A stretch of 64,000 bases of DNA from Methanosalsum natronophilum. Lineage in GTDB: Archaea; Halobacteriota; Methanosarcinia; Methanosarcinales; Methanosarcinaceae. Positions within the stretch are counted from its first letter, which is position 1, and each line of letters begins with the position of its first letter. The position numbers and the translations under genes were made by a program. This document shows positions 1 through 9,630 of the stretch, piece by piece. The notes below the pieces were generated by a model. The model was not told the DNA's origin and did no database searches. It saw only the letters and a list, made by a program, of their open reading frames with translations. Location: positions 124,001 to 188,000 of the forward strand of contig NZ_JANUCS010000001.1 in assembly GCF_024808815.1 (NCBI RefSeq), given 5' to 3'.

Positions 1-175
1 TTAATTTATTAATCCCTCAATTTTCCAAATATTTTTTTAATGTCAACCGGGTAAAATAGCTTTATGTTACATCTATTGAAGCTATTCAAACCCTTTTAAC
101 AAAAAATCTAATTTTAGTGTATGCGCAGAAACAGAAATTATTAATATCAGCAGTTGCAATGTATTGCTGAAGTAA

Positions 176-278
176 GGGCTCGTAGGGTAGTGGATATCCT
201 AATGGGCTTCGGTACATTATATTTAAAATATAATTGTGAAGAAACCCATTGACTCGTGTTCGAATCGCGGCGGGCCCG
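176..278 (+). tRNA. tRNA-Arg(TCG), intron-containing
   Basis: The acceptor strands are GGGCTCG (176-182) and CGGGCCC (271-277), with G278 as discriminator. The D stem is GGGT/ATCC. The anticodon stem is ATGGG (202-206) with CCCAT (245-249), and the T loop TTCGAAT lies at 259-265. After intron removal the seven-base anticodon loop is CTTCGGA with anticodon TCG (209-211), which reads CGA Arg codons. CCA is not encoded. The gene points toward the 3' end of pheT, which lies on the opposite strand 7 bases away. No other isotype fits the loop. Confidence 0.93.
213..243 (+). other. tRNA-Arg intron with canonical bulge-helix-bulge
   Basis: This is a 31-base intron between tRNA positions 37 and 38. 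CTTC (207-210) pairs with GAAG (238-241) to form the four-base-pair central helix. The two three-base bulges are GGT (211-213) and AAA (242-244). ACA (214-216) pairs with TGT (235-237) to close an AT-rich intron hairpin. Cutting after the second base of each bulge gives exactly 213-243, as expected for the archaeal tRNA splicing endonuclease. Confidence 0.9.
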
Positions 279-285
279 TTGATAT

Positions 286-1899
286 TTAAATTTGCATCTC
301 AAAACCTACTACAGGTTGCCCAAGTCCAAAACTTGTAATAACTTTTGGATAAAACTCACCCATTACACCAACTACTTTTTCTCCAACAACTATATTTGCT
401 CTTCTACCTTCTAAGAATGCGGAGTCATTAGACTCAACTAAATTATATTCTAACCCTTGTTCCCTCATAATTACATCAATAAGTTCTTGAATTTCAGTAA
501 AGTTTGCAAACGGATGAATCGAAACTGCTGCCAAGTGATGTTTATTTATTTCATTTTCTACTATTTCACCAACTTCGAATATTCTTTGTGGCAACTCACG
601 ATGTTGATTTAGTGATAGTATTTCTAACAAATTTGGCAAAAGGTTAGTGCGAAGCATCGTCTGTTCTTCGCTGATTGGATGTAACAAATAAGTTACACCT
701 GGTGTTTTTTCCCTGCACATCATCTCAAAGTGGACTTTTTCATTTGTTAGTGTGAAAGGCATTACTTGGAAATAGCCAAGGCCTATCATTAACTCCCTGA
801 ATTTATCTTCTTTTATGGAGGAACTGTGGCCACTCCCTACAGTTGAACTTTCGGGGAACTGAGGTATAATTTGATCAAAACCATAACAAATAGCAATATC
901 TTCTATTATATCATAGCTGTGTAAGATATCAGCCCTATATGCTGGAATATCAACTTCAAATGTTTCTGGATCTATTTTTCTAACACCATATCTCATCTTT
1001 TCTAAGTTTTCAACTATATCTCTATCTCTTAGTGGAATACCTAGTAAATCTTCAATGTCTTTTTTCTTAATTTCCCAAGTAACCGGCTTCAGATTAGGGG
1101 TTACTTCAACATTACCATCCAAATCTTCTATAGAGACTGATTCGATAGTCCCACCACGTTCAGCTAAAGCTGTCACCACAATGTTCAACGCAATATTTAC
1201 AGTATCATCCAAGCCCGTCACATCGATAAAAAGGTCAGTGGTATCTTCTGTAACTCTTGTCAGGTTACCATTAATGATAGGTGGAAAAGAAAGTACTTTG
1301 TCTTGTTTATCAAGTATTATAGGATATTTATCAAATTTATCTAAAATGTGTGCAAATGCCTTACCTTTTGGGTGTTTGACTAGGATTTGTTCTAGTGACA
1401 GTTCATTAGAGAAATCTAGTGGTATGAATTTAAATGATTTGTCCATAGGTAAATACCTAAAAGGAGATTGTACATGATTAAGATCATGAACACCAATAGA
1501 AACTTTCTTACGGTTCCTACCAAGTCCCCAATGAAGATCTTCTTGGAGATCCATAATTGTTTTAATAGAATTTGAATCAAAATTAATTCCTTTTACAACA
1601 GCACATACAATATTTGGACGGATTTTTAAGAGGCCTTTATCTACTAATAGTTTAAAGTTGGATTCTTTTACATTATACTGACAAAACCCCTTTTCAATTC
1701 CTAAGAAACCTCTCATCGCACGAGAAACTCCTTCGACACTATATAGATCGGGTCTATCAGGGAAAAATTCAATATCTATATAATCATTTTCTATTCTTTC
1801 CACATCTGCTCCAATCATTGGTATCCTTGAAATTATTTCAGAACTTTCGGATGATGTTAAATCTTCTAGGTCAGTATAAGGTAAAGTTATTACTGGCAT
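286..1899 (-). CDS. pheT: Phenylalanine--tRNA ligase beta subunit
   Basis: The 537-residue product has the archaeal/eukaryotic PheT length (about 550), much shorter than the bacterial form of about 800 that carries an EMAP-like N-terminal domain. It starts [14 protein letters not shown] and contains the [17 protein letters not shown] block typical of archaeal PheT. The B3/B4 editing region follows in the first half, then a B5 domain around residues 270-340 and a catalytic-like C-terminal fold. With PheS, which is not in this window, it forms the heterotetramer that charges tRNA-Phe. It stands alone here; the upstream gene cluster on the plus strand is divergent. Confidence 0.95.
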   Translation of the reverse strand: MPVITLPYTDLEDLTSSESSEIISRIPMIGADVERIENDYIDIEFFPDRPDLYSVEGVSRAMRGFLGIEKGFCQYNVKESNFKLLVDKGLLKIRPNIVCAVVKGINFDSNSIKTIMDLQEDLHWGLGRNRKKVSIGVHDLNHVQSPFRYLPMDKSFKFIPLDFSNELSLEQILVKHPKGKAFAHILDKFDKYPIILDKQDKVLSFPPIINGNLTRVTEDTTDLFIDVTGLDDTVNIALNIVVTALAERGGTIESVSIEDLDGNVEVTPNLKPVTWEIKKKDIEDLLGIPLRDRDIVENLEKMRYGVRKIDPETFEVDIPAYRADILHSYDIIEDIAICYGFDQIIPQFPESSTVGSGHSSSIKEDKFRELMIGLGYFQVMPFTLTNEKVHFEMMCREKTPGVTYLLHPISEEQTMLRTNLLPNLLEILSLNQHRELPQRIFEVGEIVENEINKHHLAAVSIHPFANFTEIQELIDVIMREQGLEYNLVESNDSAFLEGRRANIVVGEKVVGVMGEFYPKVITSFGLGQPVVGFEMQI

Positions 1900-2126
1900 T
1901 TCTAATGTCCTCTTTATACTTTTGAGATTAGTGAAATTAGTATGAGCTCAAGTCTTTAAATATCTAACTTTTGATTTAACACTTTTCATAACATAACTAA
2001 ACTATTTATGGCACAATAACAAGACATAAATCAATAGGTTGATTAATAAGTAGAAATAAACCAAGTGGTATAGATTTCCAACAAATAGCCAGTAAGCTAA
2101 CATATCTATTAAAAACGGTGAGTTCT

Positions 2127-4205
2127 ATGGAAAATGAACCTAGTAAAAAAGATGTGCCATCTGAACTTAATGAAAATAAAAATAATACTAATAGGCCTTC
2201 AAAGGAAATTAATAAATTACATTCAAGCTCTACTGAAAAAAAAGAAATATATGATGTCTCTACTAAATCGGCTAGAAATACTATTGTTGATGAAGAGTTT
2301 GAAAGAGAGTTTGGTATACTTACACCTAGTGAAACTTCAAAACAAAAAGCGCAGCAAAATACTAGAACATTAAAACATTTAACAACTATAAAAAAAGAAA
2401 ATATTCTTCAAAAAAAAGAAGATATAAAGTTACCTGAAGATATTACTAAGTGCAACATTTCATTTACTATTGAAAATAAAATTGCTTATAGCAATATTTA
2501 CCAGCAACTTGGGAATAAATCTATTGGAGTTGAGTCTGAAGATGAACAAATTACAGATTATACCTCTACACGTGGCAATAAATCTTCAATTGACAATAAC
2601 AATTTAGATTCGATTCATTTTACTAATGGCCAGAAACTTAGTATTTTATCAAAATTAAAAAACCTATTTCTTCATGAAGAAAAAGAAATTGAGCAATACA
2701 ATATAGACATACACGGCCCTCTAGTTAGCTTTGATTATACTGATGGGATTGATGAAGTTGAAAGGTACTGGTTAATTGAACCATATTCTTTTGTTACAAT
2801 CCAATACAACCCAAGTACTAACAAATACTTTTATTGTGTCGTGGAACCAAAGCTATCTGAGTTTGAACAAGTATTTCTCACTGAGATTAAAAAAAGGTTA
2901 CGTGATATACTACTTTTTGAAGTATTAGATACCTTAGTTGATAAAGAATCAATGGTTGATTCGAAGATTAGAGATATTATTAAAGATTATTCTATAGAAA
3001 TAACTCCAAAAATGCTAGAAAAGATTTCTTACTACATTAAAAGAGACTTTGTTAGATATGGGAAAATTGATCCACTGATGTACGACAACTCTGTTGAGGA
3101 TATATCTGCAAACGGAAAAAATGTACCTATATTTCTTTATCACAGAAAATATCACAATATAAAAACAAATATTGTTTTTAATGAAAATGAGCTGGATCCA
3201 TACATAATTCAACTTGCACAAAAAAGCGGAAAGCATATATCTCTTGCACAGCCAATAATAGACGCAACAATACCTGATGGATCAAGAATACAAATGACAC
3301 TTGGCTCATCAATAACCACTAGAGGTGGAACTTTTACGATTCGTAAATTCAGTGAGATTCCAGTAACACCTATTGATCTAATTAATTGGGGTACCTTTTC
3401 TACAAGTGCAATGGCTTACCTATGGTTGTGCATTGAAAATAATAAAAGCTTGATATATGCAGGAGGTACAGCTTCAGGTAAAACTTCTTCACTTAATGCA
3501 ATTTCTTTATTTATTCCAGAAATATCAAAAGTTGTTACATTGGAAGATACTCGTGAATTAAAATTGTCACATATGAACTGGATACCAGCCGTAACAAGAG
3601 ATTCATTCACTGCCGATGAAAAAGGTGCTGTTGACATGTATGAATTACTTAAAGCAGCATTAAGGCAACGTCCCGAATACATAATAGTGGGAGAAGTTAG
3701 GGGAAAGGAAGCATTAACTTTATTTCAGGCAATGGCTACAGGTCATACAACATTTTCTACAATGCATGCCGATTCAGTAGCTTCGGCAATTTATAGACTT
3801 GAAAATCCTCCAATTAGTGTTCCTAGAAATATGATTCAAGCTTTAGACATAATGTCGATACAAGCACAAACTTATTCTAAAGGTGAAAGGGTTAGAAGAA
3901 ATCTTAAAATTGTAGAAATAATAGATATTGATCCAAATACCCGCAATATTAGAACCAATGATATTTTTGTATGGGACTCAAGTACAGACACTTTTGTCCA
4001 AACGGGCGAATCAAAAGCTATTCACAATATCATCAGGAGCAGAGGATGGACTGCTCAAAGGGCCAAAAAAGAACTCGATGTGCGTGAAAAAATATTACAT
4101 TATATGGTCAGTAACAATATTACTGACTTTAGAGATATTGCTGCTATTATCAGTGCTTATCAGTCTTCACCTAATAAGATACTTGAAAAGTTAGAAATTA
4201 TTTGA
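2127..4205 (+). CDS. Type II/IV secretion-type ATPase (GspE/TadA/ArlI superfamily)
   Basis: This is a secretion-superfamily hexameric ATPase. Walker A GGTASGKTSS lies near residue 446 and the Walker B region IIVGEVRGKEA near residue 519. Between and after them are the ATLEDTRELKL-like Asp box and the GHTTFSTMHADS His box. The first 190 or so residues are Lys/Glu/Asn/Ser-rich, look disordered, and are unusually long for the family. ATG at 2127 is chosen because GGTGAG sits four to five bases upstream; a GTG at 2118 is also in frame. It overlaps or abuts the platform-protein gene downstream. No pilin, archaellin or prepilin peptidase gene is nearby, so the secreted or assembled partner is unknown. 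Confidence 0.88.
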   Translation: MENEPSKKDVPSELNENKNNTNRPSKEINKLHSSSTEKKEIYDVSTKSARNTIVDEEFEREFGILTPSETSKQKAQQNTRTLKHLTTIKKENILQKKEDIKLPEDITKCNISFTIENKIAYSNIYQQLGNKSIGVESEDEQITDYTSTRGNKSSIDNNNLDSIHFTNGQKLSILSKLKNLFLHEEKEIEQYNIDIHGPLVSFDYTDGIDEVERYWLIEPYSFVTIQYNPSTNKYFYCVVEPKLSEFEQVFLTEIKKRLRDILLFEVLDTLVDKESMVDSKIRDIIKDYSIEITPKMLEKISYYIKRDFVRYGKIDPLMYDNSVEDISANGKNVPIFLYHRKYHNIKTNIVFNENELDPYIIQLAQKSGKHISLAQPIIDATIPDGSRIQMTLGSSITTRGGTFTIRKFSEIPVTPIDLINWGTFSTSAMAYLWLCIENNKSLIYAGGTASGKTSSLNAISLFIPEISKVVTLEDTRELKLSHMNWIPAVTRDSFTADEKGAVDMYELLKAALRQRPEYIIVGEVRGKEALTLFQAMATGHTTFSTMHADSVASAIYRLENPPISVPRNMIQALDIMSIQAQTYSKGERVRRNLKIVEIIDIDPNTRNIRTNDIFVWDSSTDTFVQTGESKAIHNIIRSRGWTAQRAKKELDVREKILHYMVSNNITDFRDIAAIISAYQSSPNKILEKLEII

Positions 4206-4225
4206 AGATTCATTATGTGGACACT

Positions 4226-6370
4226 ATGAGTGAAAAAGAACCAATTTATAAAGATAAAACAGATTTGAATAACAATACCCATAGACTTGATGAGGGTTCA
4301 AAGTCTAACGACATTAATAAAAGTGACCTTGGTACCCGTTTTAATGTTGTGGAGTCGCATCTTAGTAACTACAAAATTAAAGCTATTGCTATATTTAAAC
4401 TACTTAAAAGATTACCTTTTTTGCTGCTTAGCTCCAGATTTAAAGAACATCAAGCTTTTTTTGAATCAATCCAAATAAAACTGAGACAAGCTCGAGTTCC
4501 AATCTCTTATGAAATGTATGTATCTAATGCCGTATTCTTTTCAATATTTAGTGCTTTTATAGGTGCTATATCCGGTCTTTTCCTTGCATATACATTAGTT
4601 TACTTAGTCGGACTTCCGGCTACATTAACAGATCTTAGTCTTAGCCAATCAATCGCATGGATACTAAATTATAGAGATTTAGTCATTTCCCTATTAATTG
4701 TTACAGCGTTTACTTTAATTTTCTTTATCTTGGTCTTTTCAACCTTTCTTATATACCCATCATTCATTGCAAGTGAAAGAAAAAATAAAATTGATAGTCA
4801 AATACCATATGCTGTTACTTTTATGTATGCCCAAAGTAAGGGTGGAATGAACATCATAGAAGTATTGAGAGAACTTGCACAATCTGTAAACACATATGGT
4901 GAAGTATCTAAAGAAGTAGATGTTATAATTAGAGATATTGATTACTTTGGTAATGATTTAAGAACAGCAATAATCAATTCTATCGAATTAACACCATCTG
5001 AGCGTTTCCAGGACCTAATGTACAACTTATTAGCAGTAATTGACGCTGGCGGAAATATTTCTGAATATTTCCAAGACAAGTCAGAACAATACCTAGAACA
5101 AGCATCAAATGATCAAAAGGGATTCTTAGAGACGCTTGGACTTTTAGCAGAGTCTTATGTAACTGCATTCGTTGCTGGCCCTTTATTTATAATTATTGTT
5201 GGAGTTATGATGGCTGTAATGGGTTCTGGCTCGGATGTAATGCTTTATGCCCTTATATATGCAATCTTACCAATTGGTTCAATTCTTTTTATAGTTATGA
5301 TTAGTATAATAACTCCAGAAGATGGTGGAAAGGTAGAATTACTTGAAACCGATATTGAAAAATATGATACACATTTTGAAAATTTAGCAATGAATGATGG
5401 TTCATATAATGACCCATTAACTGAGAAGGAAAAAAATGTCTATCAATTTGAACAACTTAGAAAATCAAAAAAACTTCTCAAAATAAAATCATTATTCAAA
5501 AATCCTATGATACCGCTAGTAGAAAACCCACACTCATCCCTGGTAATCACAATCCCAATAGCTTTTATAGTGGCTATTGTCCCATTATTAACAAACTTTG
5601 ATAATCTTCATACTACCTCTGACATTGTTTCTTTCATCGACGATAAAGTTCTTCTAGCTGCATATATAACAATAGTGCCACTTTCATTCTTTCATGAAAT
5701 TAAGTTCATGAAAACAAAGCGTTTTGAGAAAAATTTACCTGATTTTTTGAAAAAACTTGCTAGTGCAAATGAAACTGGAATGACTTTAAAGGATTCAATT
5801 CAAATGATATTAACATCGAATCCAAAAAGTATGGATGGTGAAATAAGCAAAATATGGAGAGATATTAACTGGGGAGTTAATATTACAGATTCACTTATAA
5901 GATTTGCTAACAGGACTAAAACACGTCTAATAGCTCGTTCTTTCACCCTTATTACAAAAGCTTTAGAGTCAAGTGGTGATATTGGAGAGGTTTTAAGGGT
6001 AGCTGCTAGGGATGCTACTGCATACCAAAATTTGAAAAGTGAACGTACTATGAATATGATGATATACATAGTTATTATTTATATAGCGTATTTCGTTTTT
6101 GTCGGAGTTATATACGTTGTATCCTCTACTTTCTTAGAGGAGATGGCTGCTGCTGGAGAACGTCTTTCATCTACTGGTCATCAAGTAGGCTTCCTTAGCA
6201 CATTTGATCTTGATTCTTATACTCAGCTATTTAAGCATGCAGCTATTATACAAGGGTTCAGCTCAGGATTATTAGCTGGGGCAATGGGAGAAGGAAATGT
6301 TACCTCTGGACTAAAGCATTCGATAGTATTGATGAGTATTGGGTTTTTCTTATTTGCTATACTTATATGA
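4226..6370 (+). CDS. Type II secretion-type membrane platform protein (GspF/TadC/ArlJ superfamily)
   Basis: This is a polytopic membrane protein of about 714 residues. Two T2SF-like cytoplasmic domains are separated and flanked by hydrophobic segments (near residues 100-125, 150-180, 310-365, 440-495, 610-640 and the C-terminus). The second T2SF repeat contains the typical LPDFLKKLASANETGMTL stretch. It is presumed to be the inner-membrane platform driven by the ATPase encoded immediately upstream. The frame is open from a TTG at 4202 that overlaps the upstream stop. ATG 4226 is preferred as the first ATG, although its Shine-Dalgarno sequence is weak. Like its partner it begins with a polar, low-complexity stretch. 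Confidence 0.85.
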   Translation: MSEKEPIYKDKTDLNNNTHRLDEGSKSNDINKSDLGTRFNVVESHLSNYKIKAIAIFKLLKRLPFLLLSSRFKEHQAFFESIQIKLRQARVPISYEMYVSNAVFFSIFSAFIGAISGLFLAYTLVYLVGLPATLTDLSLSQSIAWILNYRDLVISLLIVTAFTLIFFILVFSTFLIYPSFIASERKNKIDSQIPYAVTFMYAQSKGGMNIIEVLRELAQSVNTYGEVSKEVDVIIRDIDYFGNDLRTAIINSIELTPSERFQDLMYNLLAVIDAGGNISEYFQDKSEQYLEQASNDQKGFLETLGLLAESYVTAFVAGPLFIIIVGVMMAVMGSGSDVMLYALIYAILPIGSILFIVMISIITPEDGGKVELLETDIEKYDTHFENLAMNDGSYNDPLTEKEKNVYQFEQLRKSKKLLKIKSLFKNPMIPLVENPHSSLVITIPIAFIVAIVPLLTNFDNLHTTSDIVSFIDDKVLLAAYITIVPLSFFHEIKFMKTKRFEKNLPDFLKKLASANETGMTLKDSIQMILTSNPKSMDGEISKIWRDINWGVNITDSLIRFANRTKTRLIARSFTLITKALESSGDIGEVLRVAARDATAYQNLKSERTMNMMIYIVIIYIAYFVFVGVIYVVSSTFLEEMAAAGERLSSTGHQVGFLSTFDLDSYTQLFKHAAIIQGFSSGLLAGAMGEGNVTSGLKHSIVLMSIGFFLFAILI

Positions 6371-6394
6371 ATTATCTAAGGTTTGTGATATAAT

Positions 6395-7045
6395 ATGGAA
6401 CAAAAAATAGTTGGAATTGATGAGGCTGGTAAAGGTCCAGTAATAGGTCCTATGTGTGTAGCAGGAATTGCAGTTAACGAAAATAAAATAAATTCGATAA
6501 AAAATTTACAAGTACGTGATTCTAAAGTTATTAGTCAAAAAAAGAGAGTACAGTTCGCACACCAAATTAAAAAACACATAGATGATTGGTATATTTTAGA
6601 AGTAAGTCCTAAACAAATCGATGAGCTAAGACAAGTTATGACAATGAACGAAATAATGGTCAAAGCTTTCCTCAAAGTACTTAATAAATTAAAGCCAACT
6701 AAAGCCTACGTAGACTCAATTGATGTTAATTCAGATAGGTTTGGTGAAACTTTAGCCAGAAAGTATAAAGAAAGTACTGACAGGCATCTTGAGATCGTTT
6801 CAAAGCACAAAGCTGACGAACTTTTTCCTATAGTCTCAGCTGCATCTATATTGGCAAAAGTTCACCGTGACAATTTGATAAATGATATTAAAAAAAAAGA
6901 AAATATCGATTTTGGTAGTGGTTATCCTTCTGACCCCAAAACAAAAGTTTTTCTTGAAGACTGGATTAAGAACCATGATTCATTTCCATATTATGTAAGA
7001 AATTCATGGAAAACCAGTAAGAACTTAATAGTTAAATACAAATAA
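6395..7045 (+). CDS. rnhB: Ribonuclease HII
   Basis: The 216-residue product is an archaeal RNase HII, which removes RNA from RNA/DNA hybrids and single ribonucleotides from DNA. The N-terminal GIDEAGKGPVIGPM motif carries the first catalytic acidic residues (Asp and Glu). A second acidic site is in YVDSIDVN near residue 110, and the IVSAASILAKVHRD block with another catalytic Asp precedes the C-terminal region. The family tyrosine is seen in GSGYPSDPKT. It starts 24 bases after the secretion platform gene and may share its transcript, though no functional link is evident. Confidence 0.95.
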   Translation: MEQKIVGIDEAGKGPVIGPMCVAGIAVNENKINSIKNLQVRDSKVISQKKRVQFAHQIKKHIDDWYILEVSPKQIDELRQVMTMNEIMVKAFLKVLNKLKPTKAYVDSIDVNSDRFGETLARKYKESTDRHLEIVSKHKADELFPIVSAASILAKVHRDNLINDIKKKENIDFGSGYPSDPKTKVFLEDWIKNHDSFPYYVRNSWKTSKNLIVKYK

Positions 7046-7119
7046 TTATGAAATCGTTTAAAGTATATCCTTCATCTATAAATTAGTAAAGAAAAAGTTT
7101 CCTAACCTATCACTATTCA

Positions 7120-7815
7120 TTATTCATTTGAGAAGTAATCTACCATTGAAAGAAATAATTTTAGACCATCCTTTGATCCTAATATACTTTCAGCTGCTCT
7201 CTCTGGATGCGGCATTAATCCTAAAACATTACCTTTTGAGTTTGTTATACCAGCAATATTTTCTACCGAACCATTCGGATTAGACTCATTAGTTAAATGA
7301 CCTTTTTGGTTAACATATCTAAATGCTACCTGATGATTATTATTTAGTTCATTTAATCGTTCGGGTGTATTGTAATAATTGCCTTCTTTATGAGCAACTG
7401 GTATTTTAATAACTTCTCCTTCATTAAATCTAGACGTAAAAATAGTATTATTATTTTCAACTTTGAGATAGGTCCAATCGCAAATAAACTTGGGGTAAGA
7501 ATTTGTCATTAGTGCCCCATCTAGCAATGAAGCTTCAGTTAATATTTGGAATCCATTGCATATTCCAAGTACAGGCTTGCCTTCATTTGCGATTTTTTTG
7601 ACAGAATCCATAATGGGTGTTCTTGATGCAATTGCTCCTGACCTTAAGTAATCACCATAAGAGAATCCACCTGGAAGAACTACGCCATCATATCCAGAAA
7701 GATCCTTGTTTTTATACCATACTAATTCTGCATTTACATTCAGAATGTCTTTAAAGATATGTAACACGTCCATATCACAATTACTTCCTCCGAATTGTAT
7801 AATAGCTATTTTCAT
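7120..7815 (-). CDS. purQ: Phosphoribosylformylglycinamidine synthase subunit PurQ
   Basis: This is the glutaminase subunit of FGAM synthase in purine synthesis. It releases ammonia from glutamine for the PurL subunit. The class I amidotransferase nucleophile is in KPVLGICNGFQIL, and the catalytic His and Glu are in GLMPHPERAAE near the C-terminus. ATG at 7815 overlaps the purS stop codon (TGATG arrangement); a TTG one codon upstream is less likely. The 231-residue length fits the small bacterial/archaeal form, in which PurS, PurQ and PurL are separate proteins. purL is not in the window. Confidence 0.95.
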   Translation of the reverse strand: MKIAIIQFGGSNCDMDVLHIFKDILNVNAELVWYKNKDLSGYDGVVLPGGFSYGDYLRSGAIASRTPIMDSVKKIANEGKPVLGICNGFQILTEASLLDGALMTNSYPKFICDWTYLKVENNNTIFTSRFNEGEVIKIPVAHKEGNYYNTPERLNELNNNHQVAFRYVNQKGHLTNESNPNGSVENIAGITNSKGNVLGLMPHPERAAESILGSKDGLKLFLSMVDYFSNE

Positions 7816-8063
7816 CAAGCTTCCCTCATAATGATACTATAATCATGAATCACAGGATTTGCAATTAATCTACGACACATTTCATCTACAGTATCTTTTG
7901 CTTTATCTATAGACTCGGATTCAATTGTGATAATAAACTTCTTAGCAGACTTTACATCTTTTGGACTATACCCTAAATGCTCCAATGCACGCTTTATTGT
8001 ACTACCTTCCGGATCAAGCATTCCGTCTTTTAATTGAACTGTGACTTCTGCATAATATTCCAT
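7815..8063 (-). CDS. purS: Phosphoribosylformylglycinamidine synthase subunit PurS
   Basis: The 82-residue PurS bridges PurQ and the small PurL and helps pass ammonia between them. The sequence shows the family signature of a YYAEVTVQLKDGMLDPEG start, RALEHLGY, and a C-terminal MCRRLIANPVIHDY block. It is translationally coupled to purQ, with the stop and start overlapping. This coupling supports a stoichiometric complex. Confidence 0.94.
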   Translation of the reverse strand: MEYYAEVTVQLKDGMLDPEGSTIKRALEHLGYSPKDVKSAKKFIITIESESIDKAKDTVDEMCRRLIANPVIHDYSIIMREA

Positions 8064-8147
8064 TGCATCAACTCAGTATTTAGTTAAAATAGATTATATC
8101 AATATATGCTTTTTCATAACAACTTAATATATTAATTAAAATAAAAG

Positions 8148-8744
8148 TCAATCAAGATATTTTTTAGCATGTACTATTCGTTGTAATATGGTTATATGGG
8201 TTATCAGTACAATCAAAATAACCGCAATCGTTATAAGGCCAGTGATAGCACCAATTGCCAAAATTATCATTCTTTCAGACCTTTCTGCTATCCCTATATT
8301 CATATCTATAGCACCTGATGCCTCTGCACGAGATCTGCTATAACTAACAATATAAGATCCAATCAGTGCTAATAGACACCAAAACCAAAGTTGTATTCCT
8401 AAAAAAGGTTCTCCACCTAAGATATTTCCCGAAAGTGTTCCATATATTATACCTACAAATACTATAGCATCGGCATACCTATCACATATAGAGTCTAAAA
8501 ATGCACCAAAATTTGTCATTTTCTTATTTATGCGTGCAGCAGCTCCGTCTAGAACATCAAAAAAACCACTTAATACAATAAGCAACCCGGCTAAGATCAA
8601 TTCACCTAATCCAAACATCAGAGCAGCTAGCAAACTAATTATTAACCCAATGAAAGTAATAGTATTAGGTGAAAAGGGAACTATTCTTGCTAGAGGAATT
8701 ATATAATATCTAACTTTATCTTTTAGTTTATTGAATATAAGCAT
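8148..8744 (-). CDS. CDP-alcohol phosphatidyltransferase family protein (probable archaeal phospholipid head-group synthase)
   Basis: This is a 198-residue integral membrane enzyme. The CDP-alcohol phosphotransferase motif is complete: DVLDGAAARINKK followed by FGAFLDSICDRYAD gives the D-x2-DG-x2-AR-x8-G-x3-D-x3-D pattern. Hydrophobic segments flank it (near residues 25-70, 90-130 and 150-185). Archaeal members transfer inositol phosphate, serine or glycerol phosphate to CDP-archaeol. Size and motif fit archaetidylinositol-phosphate synthase, but the substrate cannot be assigned from sequence alone. The start is ATG, with AAGAAGG just upstream. Confidence 0.85.
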   Translation of the reverse strand: MLIFNKLKDKVRYYIIPLARIVPFSPNTITFIGLIISLLAALMFGLGELILAGLLIVLSGFFDVLDGAAARINKKMTNFGAFLDSICDRYADAIVFVGIIYGTLSGNILGGEPFLGIQLWFWCLLALIGSYIVSYSRSRAEASGAIDMNIGIAERSERMIILAIGAITGLITIAVILIVLITHITILQRIVHAKKYLD

Positions 8745-8778
8745 CCCTTCTTTACATTTTTTAATTGTTGTAATTATA

Positions 8779-9630
8779 TCATATAGGTCTCAAAATACCT
8801 ATTTTGGGTTCATAGCATCTACCCTTTGACAATAAAGCTGTTGCAGCATCATCAATAGCAGTTTCGCTTAAGCCTAAAGATTTAGCTTTTTCCATAAGAT
8901 CTGAATAAACAACACCTTTACCTTCATCCAATTCTATCATAAGAGATTCAATCACGTTCTCAGCAGAGTTCTTTAATGTAGTTGTTATCTCAATGGATTC
9001 AATGGATTTTTTTACAACTTTAGTAAACTCTTTTATGTATTTTGAACTGATATTATATTTTTCAATTGCCAAATTAATATATTTCAATTCATTTTCATTG
9101 AAAGTATTTTCAGGTATTTTACCTTCATCATTTAAATCCGATATATTGCTTGATACAATATCACTTAGGATATTGAGCCTATTTAAACTAAACTCAACTG
9201 TACTCATTATCCAATTATCTCTAACCTTAGTATCAACCTCATTTATCACTTCTGGAAGAATTGAAACTAGAATTTTGTCATTGTCTGGACTGTAAGCATT
9301 AATCTTCCCTACAACTGCTGCAAAAAAAGGTACTTCTATATCTAATAAAATCTTTGTTACTTGTGGTTCAAAAATATTTGAATAAATAATAAAAGCACCA
9401 GAAGAATCCACTAGCCTTGCTTTTATTAGATTATTTTCCGTCCCAAAAATATCAACTTCTGTAACTGTTCCAACCACATAAACCCTATTAATCTTTCTGC
9501 CTAAAGGACTAAGCATATAGTTTTGTGCAGACCTCTGAGATTCATCTTTCAAGTAGAAGTTGTTGATATCAAAAACAGATTCATTAAATTCCTTTGAAAA
9601 TAATCTATGTGCAACCTCTCTATCTGTCAC
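8779..9630 (-). CDS. RPA-associated OB-fold protein (COG3390 type)
   Basis: This 283-residue protein has an N-terminal OB-fold (INRVYVVGTVTEVDIFG through about residue 130) and a C-terminal part with a likely winged-helix region (YSDLMEKAKSLGLSETAIDDA). The family is encoded next to archaeal replication protein A and is reported to co-complex with RPA in haloarchaea. Here the GTG start lies inside the 3' end of the RPA gene (11-base overlap), with GGAGGGA seven bases upstream. That implies coupled translation and a fixed partnership in single-stranded DNA binding. Confidence 0.8.
   Translation of the reverse strand: MTDREVAHRLFSKEFNESVFDINNFYLKDESQRSAQNYMLSPLGRKINRVYVVGTVTEVDIFGTENNLIKARLVDSSGAFIIYSNIFEPQVTKILLDIEVPFFAAVVGKINAYSPDNDKILVSILPEVINEVDTKVRDNWIMSTVEFSLNRLNILSDIVSSNISDLNDEGKIPENTFNENELKYINLAIEKYNISSKYIKEFTKVVKKSIESIEITTTLKNSAENVIESLMIELDEGKGVVYSDLMEKAKSLGLSETAIDDAATALLSKGRCYEPKIGILRPI

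Noticed and set aside
1-60. End of a minus-strand gene at the window edge
   Set aside because: A short readable piece ends at a stop near base 17, but an in-frame stop lies shortly upstream and no family is recognisable.
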